64,000 nt of DNA from Elephas maximus indicus (lineage: Eukaryota; Chordata; Mammalia; Proboscidea; Elephantidae): NCBI RefSeq assembly GCF_024166365.1, contig NC_064839.1:15114878-15178877 (forward strand), read 5' to 3'. Shown here piece after piece: positions 11,501 through 23,500 of this stretch. Made by a program: the position numbers and the translations under genes. Every line of letters begins with the position of its first letter. The first letter of the stretch is position 1. The notes beneath the pieces were generated by a model that worked only from the letters and a program-made list of their open reading frames with translations, was not told the origin of the DNA and did not search any database.

Positions 11501-14500
11501 ACCATCACGAAGTGAGGAGGGGCCAGGGAGGCTGGGCTCCATCCTGCAGCCAGGAGGCTGGTGGAACGTTCCCCTCGTGCCCTCATGGTCTCAGTGCGCA
11601 CACTTTACCTTGCACCTTCAGCTTGCCAGCCAGCGTCCAACTGGAGGCAACTCCGGCTTCCTCATGGGTGCTTCCAGGAGGCTGGAGACAGGCAAAGGCA
11701 GGAGCAGGCAGGCCAGGGGAAACCACCAGCCGTGGCCTGTGGGTGAGGATGGGTGTCAGATGTCTGGTGTAGGTATCTTTGGGTTTATCCTGTTTAGGAT
11801 TCGCTCAGCTTCTTGACTTTGTAAGTTTCTGTCTTTTTGCCATGAACAGGAAAGAACTACTTTGTAAGTGCCATCCAGGACCCAACCTGAAAAGGCTGGT
11901 TAGCCCATCAACTGCCTCTGATGGCTTTTTTAGTTGCTCTCTTTCTTTAAACCACAATGCAGTGGTTTTCAACTGGGGGAAATTTTGGCCCCCAGTGGAC
12001 TTTTGGTAACGTCTGAAGACATTTTTGGTTGTTACAAATGGGGGCGTTATGAGTCGGAATCGACTTGATAGCACACAACAACAACAACAACAAAATGGGG
12101 GGGTGCACTCTGGTGTCTAGTGGGTAGAAGCCAGGGATGCTGCTAAACACCCTACAATGCACTCCGAAGCCCCCCACAGCAAAGAATTATCCAGCAGAAA
12201 ATATCAAAATTGCTACGGTTGAGAAACCCTGGAGAGGTGGGAGAAAGTCCGATGCAATTAACATCTGGCCCATGGTAAGCAGTGATCAAAGGAATGCTGT
12301 TTATTAGGTCACATGAGATCAGACCCAGTGCTGCCTCCTCCCCTTTCCCTGAATGCCCTCAGATCCTCCAGGAGTGAGGCATCAATGTGTGCACTCCTTC
12401 CATCTGTGTTTCAGGGCGCATACCAACTCAATCTCAAACTGCTGTTTTACCTTCAGCGGCCATTTTCTGTGTACAAGTTCTTGGGATAAAACTTTAAAAA
12501 TATGGGATGTCCATACAGGGGAGTTTCGAAACCGTGGAGCCTGTGTGACTCTGATGCAGGGCCACGAAGGGTCTGTGAGCTCCTGTCATTTTGCCAGAGA
12601 CGGTGAGTAACTACTATGTAGAAGGATCTGTAACCATGGGAATGCTGGGCCAGAGCTTCTCAAGTTCTGTTCATGTGGACTTTCCTTAGTACAACCCAGA
12701 GAGGTGATTTCCAATGATGCCACCAGTGAATATGGATTATTTTCCATGAGAACAAAAAAGTCAAGAGGGAGATCCATGGGCACATGGTTATAAGTGACAG
12801 AAACACAACTCAGTGTGGCGTAAGCAGCAAAATGAATTTATCAGCTCCTGAAAAAAAAATTTTTTTTTTTTTTTTTATAATGGAAAGGGAAACCCTGGTG
12901 GCATAGTGGTTAAGACTTCAGCTGCTTCTTTGAATCTACCTGGTGCTCCTTGGAAACCCTATGGGGCAGTTCTACTCTGTTGGAATCGCCTTGATGGCAA
13001 GGGAGTGTTTTTTTGGTATAATGGAGAGGGGCCCAGGTGGCACAGTGGTTAAAGCTTGGCTGCTAATCAAAAGGTCAGCAGTTTGAATTCCCCAGCTGCT
13101 CCTTGCTATGAGTTGGAATCATCACAATGGCAATGGTTTTTTGTTTTTAAATAATGGAAAAGTCCAGAAGCAGGTCTGACTTTAGGCGTGGTTGGTTCCA
13201 GATACTCAAACACAGTCAGGAACCCAACTCTTTACTCTTTTTCTCAGCTCAGCTTCCCTCTTGTATTGGCCTTTCCCTCCAAGGAGACAAAGGTGGCCCT
13301 GGTAAAATTGGTCCTGGAGAAAGAGGGACCCCCTTTCAGATGGTGCCAGTGCAATTCCTGGGGAAAACTTCCACTGGCTTAACTTGGGACACATGCCTGT
13401 CTGATCCAGTCACTTTAGTGGAGGATTAAGGGCTCTGAGTGGCCAGGTCTGGGGGAAGTGCCTACCTCCAGAACTAGAGGTCAGGGTCAATCTCCTCTGA
13501 AGCAGGAGTGAGTGTAGGTGAGGGTGGTTCCCCACAGGAAACTTGGGGAGCTGTTGCCAAATGAAAGGGTATGGATATGAGCAGGGACAATGACAGGTAG
13601 CTGCCGTAGGTGGCGAGCCCCAGAGAAAGCACTGACTCTTCTTAACTCCCAGGAGCCAAATGTTATGTTCCTCCTTCCCTGTGAGGAGTGGGCTTGCTTA
13701 GTGTGTCCCTGGAGGAGGGGGTTCCCTGCCAGTGCACGCACAATCAGGGCTAATCTTGAGAAATACCAGGACGTTTCTGAACAACTTTTCCTCATTAGAA
13801 GCATCCAACGTCCGTGCCAGCCTCAGAATCTCACCCGGGAGCACCCTACCAGCTTCTCTCAGCTTTATTGGGTTCAGAGACAAATAGCTGGTTGGGAGCC
13901 AATGTGCCACACCAGGAAGGAGCTTCAGCACCCTCAGACTGAGCCACAGGAGCACCTTACAAACGCATCCTCAGCCAACTGTGGCTTCACCAGAGGAGGA
14001 AGCACTTGGCTGGGGAAGACGACCCCCTTCCCAAAACTCTCATTTTGTGTTGCAGCCTCTTTCCTTGTGTCTGGAGGTTTCGATAAGACTGTGGCTATTT
14101 GGGATGTAGGAGAAGGCTGCCGGAAGTTCTCCTTGAAGGTAGGAGTGGGTCAGATAGAGGATGGGTACAGCACTGAGCATCATTCTGTAGTCATTCCGGG
14201 CTGGGTGCTGGTTGCTAGGTGCCGGGGATACAGTGGTGGGTGAGGCAGATCGAGATGCCCACGAAGGGAGCCAACACCTCTGTGGGAAGGACAGACAAGA
14301 AACCAGCAAACTAATCATCAGCAATGATGAGTGAAATAGAGAAACCCACAGGGTGTCATCATAGAAGTAGACTCCAGGGGCGAATCCAGAGTGAGTGAGC
14401 AGAGAGGGCCTCTCAGAGAAAATGGCATTTGAGCTGAGAACTGGTGGCAAGGAGGAACTGGATGAGCGAGGATCTTGGGGAAGGGCATTTCACGTGGATG

Positions 14501-17500
14501 GAACACCAAATGTAAAGCTCCAGAGGTGGGAAAGAATTCAAGAACAGCAGAAATACCAGAGGGACAAATGCCCTAATGACTGAAGCACAGAAAGCTGTGG
14601 GGCTCCAAAATGGGGCATCATCAGGGTGCTTTTGGCTGCAAGTTAGAGGAGACTCAACTTGAAGTGGCTGTTGTCTATAATAAAGTGATGAATTTATCTA
14701 ACACAGGAATAACTCTGAGGTTAGGCAGTCACAGGATCGGCTAATTCACTGGTCCTGTTCCAGGTGCCCCCGCCTCCCTCCCAAGAATTCTGCATAGTCC
14801 TAGGTCTTGCGATCTCGTGGTCATCTCTAACTTTGAATTCTTGCATTCAGGACTCTTGGTCTCTCTGTCCCCCTTGGCCCAAATGTACAGTGTGTCCTCT
14901 TGGGCACCGTACCGTTCAGGCCCCTGGGGTCCAGACTGTCTGAGCCATCTTTCCCTAGAGTTTGCAGAGGTGAAGTGAGTTAACATCACAGCAAAGTAAA
15001 CATCCTAAAATTGAATGTTCAAACTCTCTGTGTTTAAAAGTCGGTTTGTACCTCTATCAGGTTGTCCTAGTTCCTCTTCTCTCTCTCTGTTCTTCTGCCC
15101 TCAAATTCTTGTCCTTTCCTTAATCAGAGCACCTTAACCTCTCTTGCTCCCTTCCCTCTTGCCACACCACGCTGACTCAGCTTCTACCCCTTTCCATAAG
15201 GGAAAGTCTGTGAGAATAGTAAGGATGCTGTTGCAGACCCCTGACGTCATTAAGTGTCTGAACCAGCATGGGCATGCATCTCCTCTGAGTTCCTTTTCAA
15301 CTGGGGAAGGTGGGGGTTGGGGGGACAATTTTCTTAAGCTACAGTGGGTGGGTTTGCTTTGCAGTTACTTGCAGCCAAACCCCCATCATTCACAGGACTG
15401 GTATTTCCTAAACAAAAAACGTTCCCACACAAGAGATGCACTGGGACTAGCTGGGGATATAATGATTTTTTTTTTTCCAGCCTGCTGAACACCTCAGTTC
15501 TATTTTTTAAAAACACATACATTGCCATAGTGTACACACGAATCACAAGCCTTTACTCTTTGTATTCCACCTTAAATATCATTGATGGAACCAGGGGGCA
15601 CAATTAATTGTGCTTACTTAAATGCAAGCAACATTGGGTTTCTGACTTTTGTTGAGTTTTGTTTTTCTTGTAGTTATAAAGACTTTTTTTTTTTTAATCT
15701 AGGTCCTTGTTAAAATTTTATTTTTCTTCAGGGCCATAGTGATTGGGTGATGGATGTTGCCATTAGCAACAACAAGAAATGGATCCTATCTGCTTCAAAG
15801 GTAAAAGTGGCCAACCGTTGAGTGACTTAAAAGCTCTGTTGTGTTTTCCAGAATTGGTGATAACAGGCCTGTTGTTGCCACGTATAATTCCTGGGCAGGC
15901 TTAGTCTGAAGCCCACGCCTGGCCAGCCATCCCCCTTCAGGGAGCTTCCTGGGAAGGTGAAGAGCAGGTCCTTCCATCTCTTCCTGTGAAGAGCTGCCAG
16001 AGATATTTGAGTTGTATCACTGATACTTGAGTTTGGTGGGAGCAAGGGTCTGGCCAGACTGGTGAGAGATGAAGCCAACAAAGGGCCTTGGAGGGAAGGT
16101 ATCAGCTCATGGACAAGCAGCAGAGACCACCTGAAGTTCCAGGTGGGGCTTCCTTCCTTATATCACTGCATCTTAGGATTCCTGTCTCAATAGCATATAA
16201 AGGCTGACCCAGGATATCCTGAGGGGTGTCCTCCAAGTGTGAGCTCCAGGGAAGTCAGGTCCTACCTTCCCCACATTTACTGGATCCATGTCCTTCTCTA
16301 GATTGGGGGTTTCTGGGTCTATGAGATTGTGGGCAAGTCTCTGTCTAGTGTGACCAACTTTTTAGAGAGCCAACCTGGAACACAGTGTTTGTTGTTGTTG
16401 TTGTTAGGTGCCCTCCAGTCAGTTCTGACTAATAGTGACCCTATGTACAACAGAATAAAACACCACCCAGTCCTGTGCCATCCTCACAATTGTTGCTAAA
16501 TGTGATCTCATTTTTGCGCCCAAATGTCCTTCTCCAGGGACTGGTCATGTCCAAAGTAAGTGAGATGAAGTCTTGCCATCACTGCTTCTAAGGAGCATTC
16601 TGGCTACACTTCTTCCAAGATAGATTTGTTTGTTCTGGCAAAAAACAAAACCAAACCTCCTGGCACTGAGTTGATTGCGACTCATAGCAACCCTATTGGA
16701 CAGAGTAGAACTGCCCCATAGGGTTTCCAAGCACCAGCTGGTGGGTTTGAACTGCCGGCCTTTTGGTTAGCAGCTGAGCTCTTAACCACTGTGCTACCAG
16801 GGCTCTGTTCTTCTGGTGGTCCGTAGTATATTCAACATTCTTCACCAAATATGTCAATTCTTCTTTGGTCTTCCTTATTCATTGTCCAGCTTTTGCATGC
16901 ATATAAGGCGATTGAAAATACCATGGCTGGGGCCAGGCACACATTAGTCCTCAAAGTGACATCTTTGCTTTTTGACACTTTGAAGAGGTCTTTTACAGCA
17001 GATTTGCCCATTGCAATGCGTCATCTGATTTCTTGACTGCAGCTTCTATAGGTGTTGATTGTGGATCCATGTAAAATAAAATCTTTGACAACTTTGGTCT
17101 TTTCTCTGTTTAGGAGAAACACACATTTAGGAACACAGCCTTACCAAACAAAAAAACCATAATAATGTATACTAAGGAATTCTATGCCAATGTGTTGCCA
17201 CTTTGACATAAAAATACGAAATTCAGGTGTTTATTTGAAATTATATGTTATTCTGTGTTTTTTACTTTTCTGTTACATAAATGCTATTATTTAAACAAAA
17301 CAGTAATAGCAAGTTAACAGTGGCAGTTAGTAGTAATTAATAGTAGGACTAATTGAACAAATGATATGTATGAGAAAAAATAAAAATATTTAATGTTTCT
17401 GTCCTCTGTTATAGCAACTTACTTTGACTTTTTAGAAAGCTTTTATTGGATAGTTAATTTTTTTTTATCCTACTGTGTTTCTTAAGATATATATAAAAGC

Positions 17501-20500
17501 ATGACTTTTAAAAAAGAGGATATAAACACAATAAAATAGGACTGATTAAATAGCTATTATATTTCATAAAAATTCACAATGATTTGTTCTTTCTGTCCCA
17601 TAATACAGTAGGATATTTGTACTTTTTTGCTTCCCTTTCCAATAATACTTCTCTGAACTGCCTATAGCCTTTGGGACATCCTTCCTTTATGTACTGGTAG
17701 AAGCGAAGACAGCCAAATGGAAAATTCGAGTGGACTTGGAGTTCTGCTCTTACCAATCCCATTCTACACTGATTCCTGGTGTCAGTCCAATGTGAGGACA
17801 TCAAATTCAATATCCTCTCAACAGAAGTGTTTGGGCATGGAATAACTTAAGATTTTGTTGCTGTTGTTGTTGTTAGGTGCCGACGAGTTGGTTTCGACTC
17901 ACAGAACAAAACACTGCCCTGTCCTGCGCCATCCTTACAGTTGTTGTGCTCATTGAGCCCATTGTTGCAGCCACTGTGTCAATCCATCTCTTTGAGGGTC
18001 TTCCTCTTTTCCTTACTAGCAACAACAGGTTTTTATGTTGGTAGGAATTAGTTTTCAGCGTTCCAGAAATGTCTATCCACTTTTAATTTACAGGTGTGTT
18101 TTGTTAGACCAGCTGTTTGTCAATCAGGTCCTTTGCTGCCATAAACTTTTCATATAGGCTGTATGTGCGTAAAATATCCATCATTTTTAAACATTCTGAA
18201 ACGTATTGGTTGTCATCATAAGTTAAACCTCTTTCTCAGGTAAAATGGTTTTAAAGCACAGAGGCAATTTGAGCTTGTGAAATTGAATTCCAGGTAAGTT
18301 ACAGTTTTAGTAAAGAAATTGAGAAAGTTCTGTTTAACTTGGCTTCCCTTTTCTGGTGATTTTTTCTTCCTTTTGAGTACTAAGGCAGTCTTGTTTCCAG
18401 AAGTGAATCACTATACTTTTTCACTGTGTGAGTTTTTCTTGCAACCTACACATAACATTGAACAACTCAGGTCCAGTCAGTTCATCCTTTTTCAGTCTTA
18501 TTGTGACCTCTTCAAAGATCATGAAACAATATATAAATTTCTTTTTTACTGTAATCCTTTTTTCCACTCTCATCCTCAATATATTTCCAAATTAGAGGAC
18601 ATTCTTCACATTCCACACTTTAAAATATGATTTTATGGCAGGCCAACATTTTAACACCTTTTCTAAGGCCAGCAATGATAATAACCATCTTTTAGGCACG
18701 TGTCTAATGAAAATACCTCCTTCCGTTTCTAGAGTGTAAAAATGTCATTAAGTGCTTCTGCATATTTTGAGGAAGGTGAAAAGGGATCAAAAACCTTTAT
18801 TATGAAAGATTCAGTATCACAGATAATCAAATCACACCTCTTTTTAGGAGCATTGTGTACATAGCAGGTAGGATTTTTAAAAATTTCTTTGGTAAGAAGT
18901 TTATATACGGAATGCAATTTGTCAAAATTTACATTTAATTGTCTGCTGAATACGTAGATGAACACAGTCTACTTTGTATCGGGCTAAGAGATCAATACAT
19001 TTTGTTTTACATTTTCTGCAGTTTTATTAATCTTCATGGAAATCGAGAAGATAATTTGAAACTCCAATTTTCAAATCAAAGTACCTAAGAGCCAGGAGGA
19101 GAATTTGGTGTTAACATGATTTAACACACTGCTTGCTATACTGTAAGAAGTACGACTGTTGGCAAGATCTGACAGACTCAGCTTTACACTGTAAGGGACC
19201 AACTCACCTGTTACCGAAATTTCTCGTTTTGTTCCCCCACAGGACACTAACTTGAAACTGGTGAATTAGGAAATGTAAGATCACTCAGTGTATTTCTACT
19301 GCTGCTATTATATATTACCACAGACTTAGCAGCTTAAACAGCACAAATTCATTATCTTACATTCTGTAGGATGTAAGTCTGACACGGTCTCATTGGGTTA
19401 AAATCCTTTCCGGAGGCTCTGCGGGGAATCTGTTTCCTTGCCTTTCTACCTTCTAGAGACCATCCATATTCCGGAGACCATCCACAAGGGGCCTGTGGCC
19501 CCTTCCTTTATCTTCAAAACTAGCAACATTACATCTCTCATTGGACATATTTAAAACCATTGAGTTAACATCTTTGATTTAAAAATTCCCATGCCTGGGT
19601 TTACTCGGGGATGGTTTCTGTCAAATTCTTTTTATCCTGTGAATAGGCCATGTTTTTCTATTTCTTTTCCTGTTTAATCGTTTTTCTTTGAAGACAGGAC
19701 ATTCTTGGTTTTACATTGTGGCAACTCTGACAATCAAATTCTCCCATTCCTCAGGGGTTGCTAATTTTTGCTAGTTGAGGACTGGAGCCAGCTGTTTGTG
19801 ACTTTTCCAAACTAATTTTGCAAATTGTATATTCCTTGTTGTGTGTGGTCACTGAAGTTTGTTTCATTACATCTGTAGTCAGCCAGTGACCTGACAAAGA
19901 TTTCCTTAAATGTCTGGTTCCTAAAAAGGGAAAGAAAGAAAGAAAAAAAAAGTACTGTGTCTTTAAATCCCCTCAACAGATGCAGCCTAGGAAGTCCCCT
20001 GGGAGTTGGAACACTGTGTGAAACACTGTGCCGGCCTATCAGCAATCAAAAGCAGCAACACGCAATCAAAGCGCACAACCCCAATTCTTGGAGGACAAAG
20101 TCCTTCTTGCCCACCCTGGCACCAGCAAGCCACACCAGGAACGTGAGCTGGCATCCCCATGACTTTCTGCCACGGGGCTGAGGAATGAAGGAGGGTAGCC
20201 TTAAGCAAAGCTTGAAATATGCCTAAATTTGCCATCCTTTTCATCAAGCGCTCCCTAGAAGTTACAAATGTTTGACCAGACCCTAGAGTTCTAAACAGTT
20301 GATTCAGATAGTTTCTACCAGTTCAATAGCTATTCGGAAGAGGGACTGATTCCTGGAGCTTCCTACTCTGCCATCTTCCATGATGTCTTTAATTTTATTT
20401 TTGGATTATTTATGGCAAGTGTATAGAAATATAACTGATTTCTGTGTACTGATTTTGTATACTGCAACCTTGCTGAACTTGTTTATTAGTTCTAATAGTT

Positions 20501-23500
20501 TTTTAGTGCATTCCTTAGGATTTTCTATATACAAGATTATGTCACCTGCATATAGTTTGACTTCTTCCTTTCCAATTTGGATGCCTTTTTATTTCATTTT
20601 CTTGCAAACTGGTGTATTTTTTGGGAGATGGAAAAGCTCTTGATTGATTTACAAGTACTTGCCCATCTCATCCCAGACTTGTGAGATGCCATCTCCATAT
20701 GTGCTTTCACATCCCTTTTTGCATCATAAAACCCGTTGTCGTGGAGTTGATTCTGACTCAGGGTAACCCCATGAGTGTCAGAGTAGGTTTCTGGTACATA
20801 GGGTTTTCAATGGCTGTTTTTTTGAAAGTAGATCACTAGGGCTTTCTTCCAAGGCACCTCTGGGTGGACTCACCCTGCCAATTTTAGGCTGTGAGGATCT
20901 GGGAGGTGTGTGTTAACCATTTACATCACCCAGGGACTCCTCCACCTTACCCAAACCCAATTTTTTTTCTGCACATTGTGCAGTATGCTTTGTTCTGGTT
21001 ATTTACCTTCTTAAGCTGTTTTTTAAAAAGGAAAGATGTCACTCTGATGACTGAAGTGTGCCTGACTCATGGTTTTTTCAATTGTGATGAAAAAAGATGA
21101 CAGAAGACGAACTGATACATTTGAATTGTAGTGTTGGCTAAGAATACGGAATACACCATGGACTGCCAGAAGAATGAACAAATCAGTTTCAGAAGAAAAA
21201 CAACTGGAATGCTCCTTAGAAAGGAGGATGGCAAGATTTTGTCTCACTTTGGACACATCATCAGGAAAGACTGATTGCTAGAAAAAAAGACATCGTGGTT
21301 GGTAAAGTGGAGGGTCGGTGAAGGTGAGGGAGGTCCTTGGTAAGATGGATTAACACAGTGACCAAAACAATGGACTCAAACCTACCAAGGATCATGAAGA
21401 TGGTGCAGGACTGGGCAATGTTTCATTCTGTTATACAGTACATAAGGTTGTTATAAGTCAAAGCCAACTTGATGGCAGCTAACAACAACAATCTGTTTTA
21501 CGTGTCTTCCCATCTGTCATTAAGCACAGTTGGTTAGCCTCTTTTTTTGATGATGTCTGGGTCATGCTGGCATTGGTTTTGTAATTGATCTCATTTTCAT
21601 TATCTGAACTTTTAGAAAATATGATCACAATATTCACAATGTTAAAAATTATAGTAGCACTATTGTGATACAAAGTTCAACAGTTAATCCACAGGCAAAG
21701 TTAAAAAATAGACTGTTTTAACATTCATGATCACAGCACACTTAAGCTGCATCACCTGGTGTCATATAACAATGGATGATCCATTATTGTGAATTGCAAA
21801 TTACAGTTGACAACATTAGTGATGGTGGGGGGGGAGGGGACAGTGACAGCAGCTACCAAAGGCAAATGATCTATGCCTGTTCATTTGAAAGTAAAAATCA
21901 CTTTGCTTTCACTTCCTATTTTTGGGACCCCTTGGAATGACTCAGTGGCAATGGGTTTAGTTTTGGGATATAGGTTTAGGAGCCCTGGTGGCGCAGTGGT
22001 TAGGAGCTCAGCTGTTAACCAAAAGGTCGGCAGTTTGAATCAGCCGTTACTCCTTGGAAACACTGTGGGGCAGTTCTACTCTGTCCTATGGCACTGCTCG
22101 ACGGAATCGACTCGATGGCAACAGGTTTGTTTTTTTCTATAGGTTTTGTCCTTTTCCTCCAAACTTCCACACTCATCGCTGAAAAATGGAACGTTTTGCA
22201 TCCTGGAAAGGGTTTGTGGGACATAGGACTTTTAGTGCTAGAGCTGGGATGGTCCCAGAGAAACGGAGACAGCTGGCCACTTTCATTTTACTCCTCTGAA
22301 GGTTGAGGTTGTGCACATACGACCTGTATACAACGCACCTGCCAGGTCCTCACAGCCTAATGAGCCTGTCTGGTGACTGCTGGTTTGCTGTTTAACTTGT
22401 TTCAGGATAAGACCATGAGACTATGGAATATTGAAGAAATTGACCAAATTCCTTTGGTAATCGAGTACAAAAAGGCCAAGGGCTTAAAGGTGACACAGGT
22501 TAGTATCAGGTAAAATTAAGCCCAGTGGAAGCTTTCATTAATTCACTCTATAAATTAATTCATTCTTTAAATTAACATTTATTGAACAACTGGGGATATA
22601 CCCAAGAAGAGACAGACTAAAATTCTTGCCCTAAGAGGGCTTAAATTCTAAAAGGAGAGATGGACAACAAATAATGAAACAAGGAAAATATGTAGTAAGT
22701 CACATGGTGAAAAGTAATTTGGAGAAAAATAAAACAGGAAAGGGGAATGGAAGGGCCAAAGGTAGCAATATTTTAAATGGCGGTTAGTGCAGGTTTCATT
22801 TGTGTAAAGACTTGAAGGGGGTGAGGGAGTGAGCCATGCAGGTCTTCAAGGGAAGAACTCCGCAGCAGAGGGCAAGGGCAGTGAAGAGAATCTGAGGCAG
22901 AAGCGAGCCTGGTAAATGTGAGGAAAGCCAGCCTGGCCAGTGGAGTGAGTGAGGGGGAAAGGGAGGAGGTGAGGCCTGAGAGAGTACTGGGGAGTAGAGG
23001 AATGGCTGGGCACACAGTTGGGGCAGGGGCCACCCTCCTACGTCCCAGCAGCGGACATCCTGGCAGGGCCATCAGTGCCTCATTCCCCATGGAAGAGGGT
23101 CTGGCACCTGCGTTTTCCTAGTGGAAGAGTTTGGTGGTAGTGAGCACATCTCCTTCACCATGCCCAGCCAGGGTTGGCCACAGTGGCTATTCTGACATTC
23201 CTCCCCTGTTAGTGAGGGCCAGTCCTGGCCAGGACCGCTTTGGCGGATGTCTGGCTGCCACCTCAGAGAGACTGAGGAGCCCATGTTAGGCACTCTTGAG
23301 TCCTCCTCCCCCTTGGAATCCTGGGACCACCCAGGCTTGTCTTCTCTCAGAAGACCCAGCTGAGAGCAGGCAAGGAGCCTCTTCCAGGTGCTGCAGGGCA
23401 GGGAGGTGAGGGGTGGAAACCACGGGGACCTCATCGTTGTGGCCAGCTGGTCCTCAAGGACTTTGTGGTCATGTTGGTCCTGAGACTCTGGAAGGTGACT

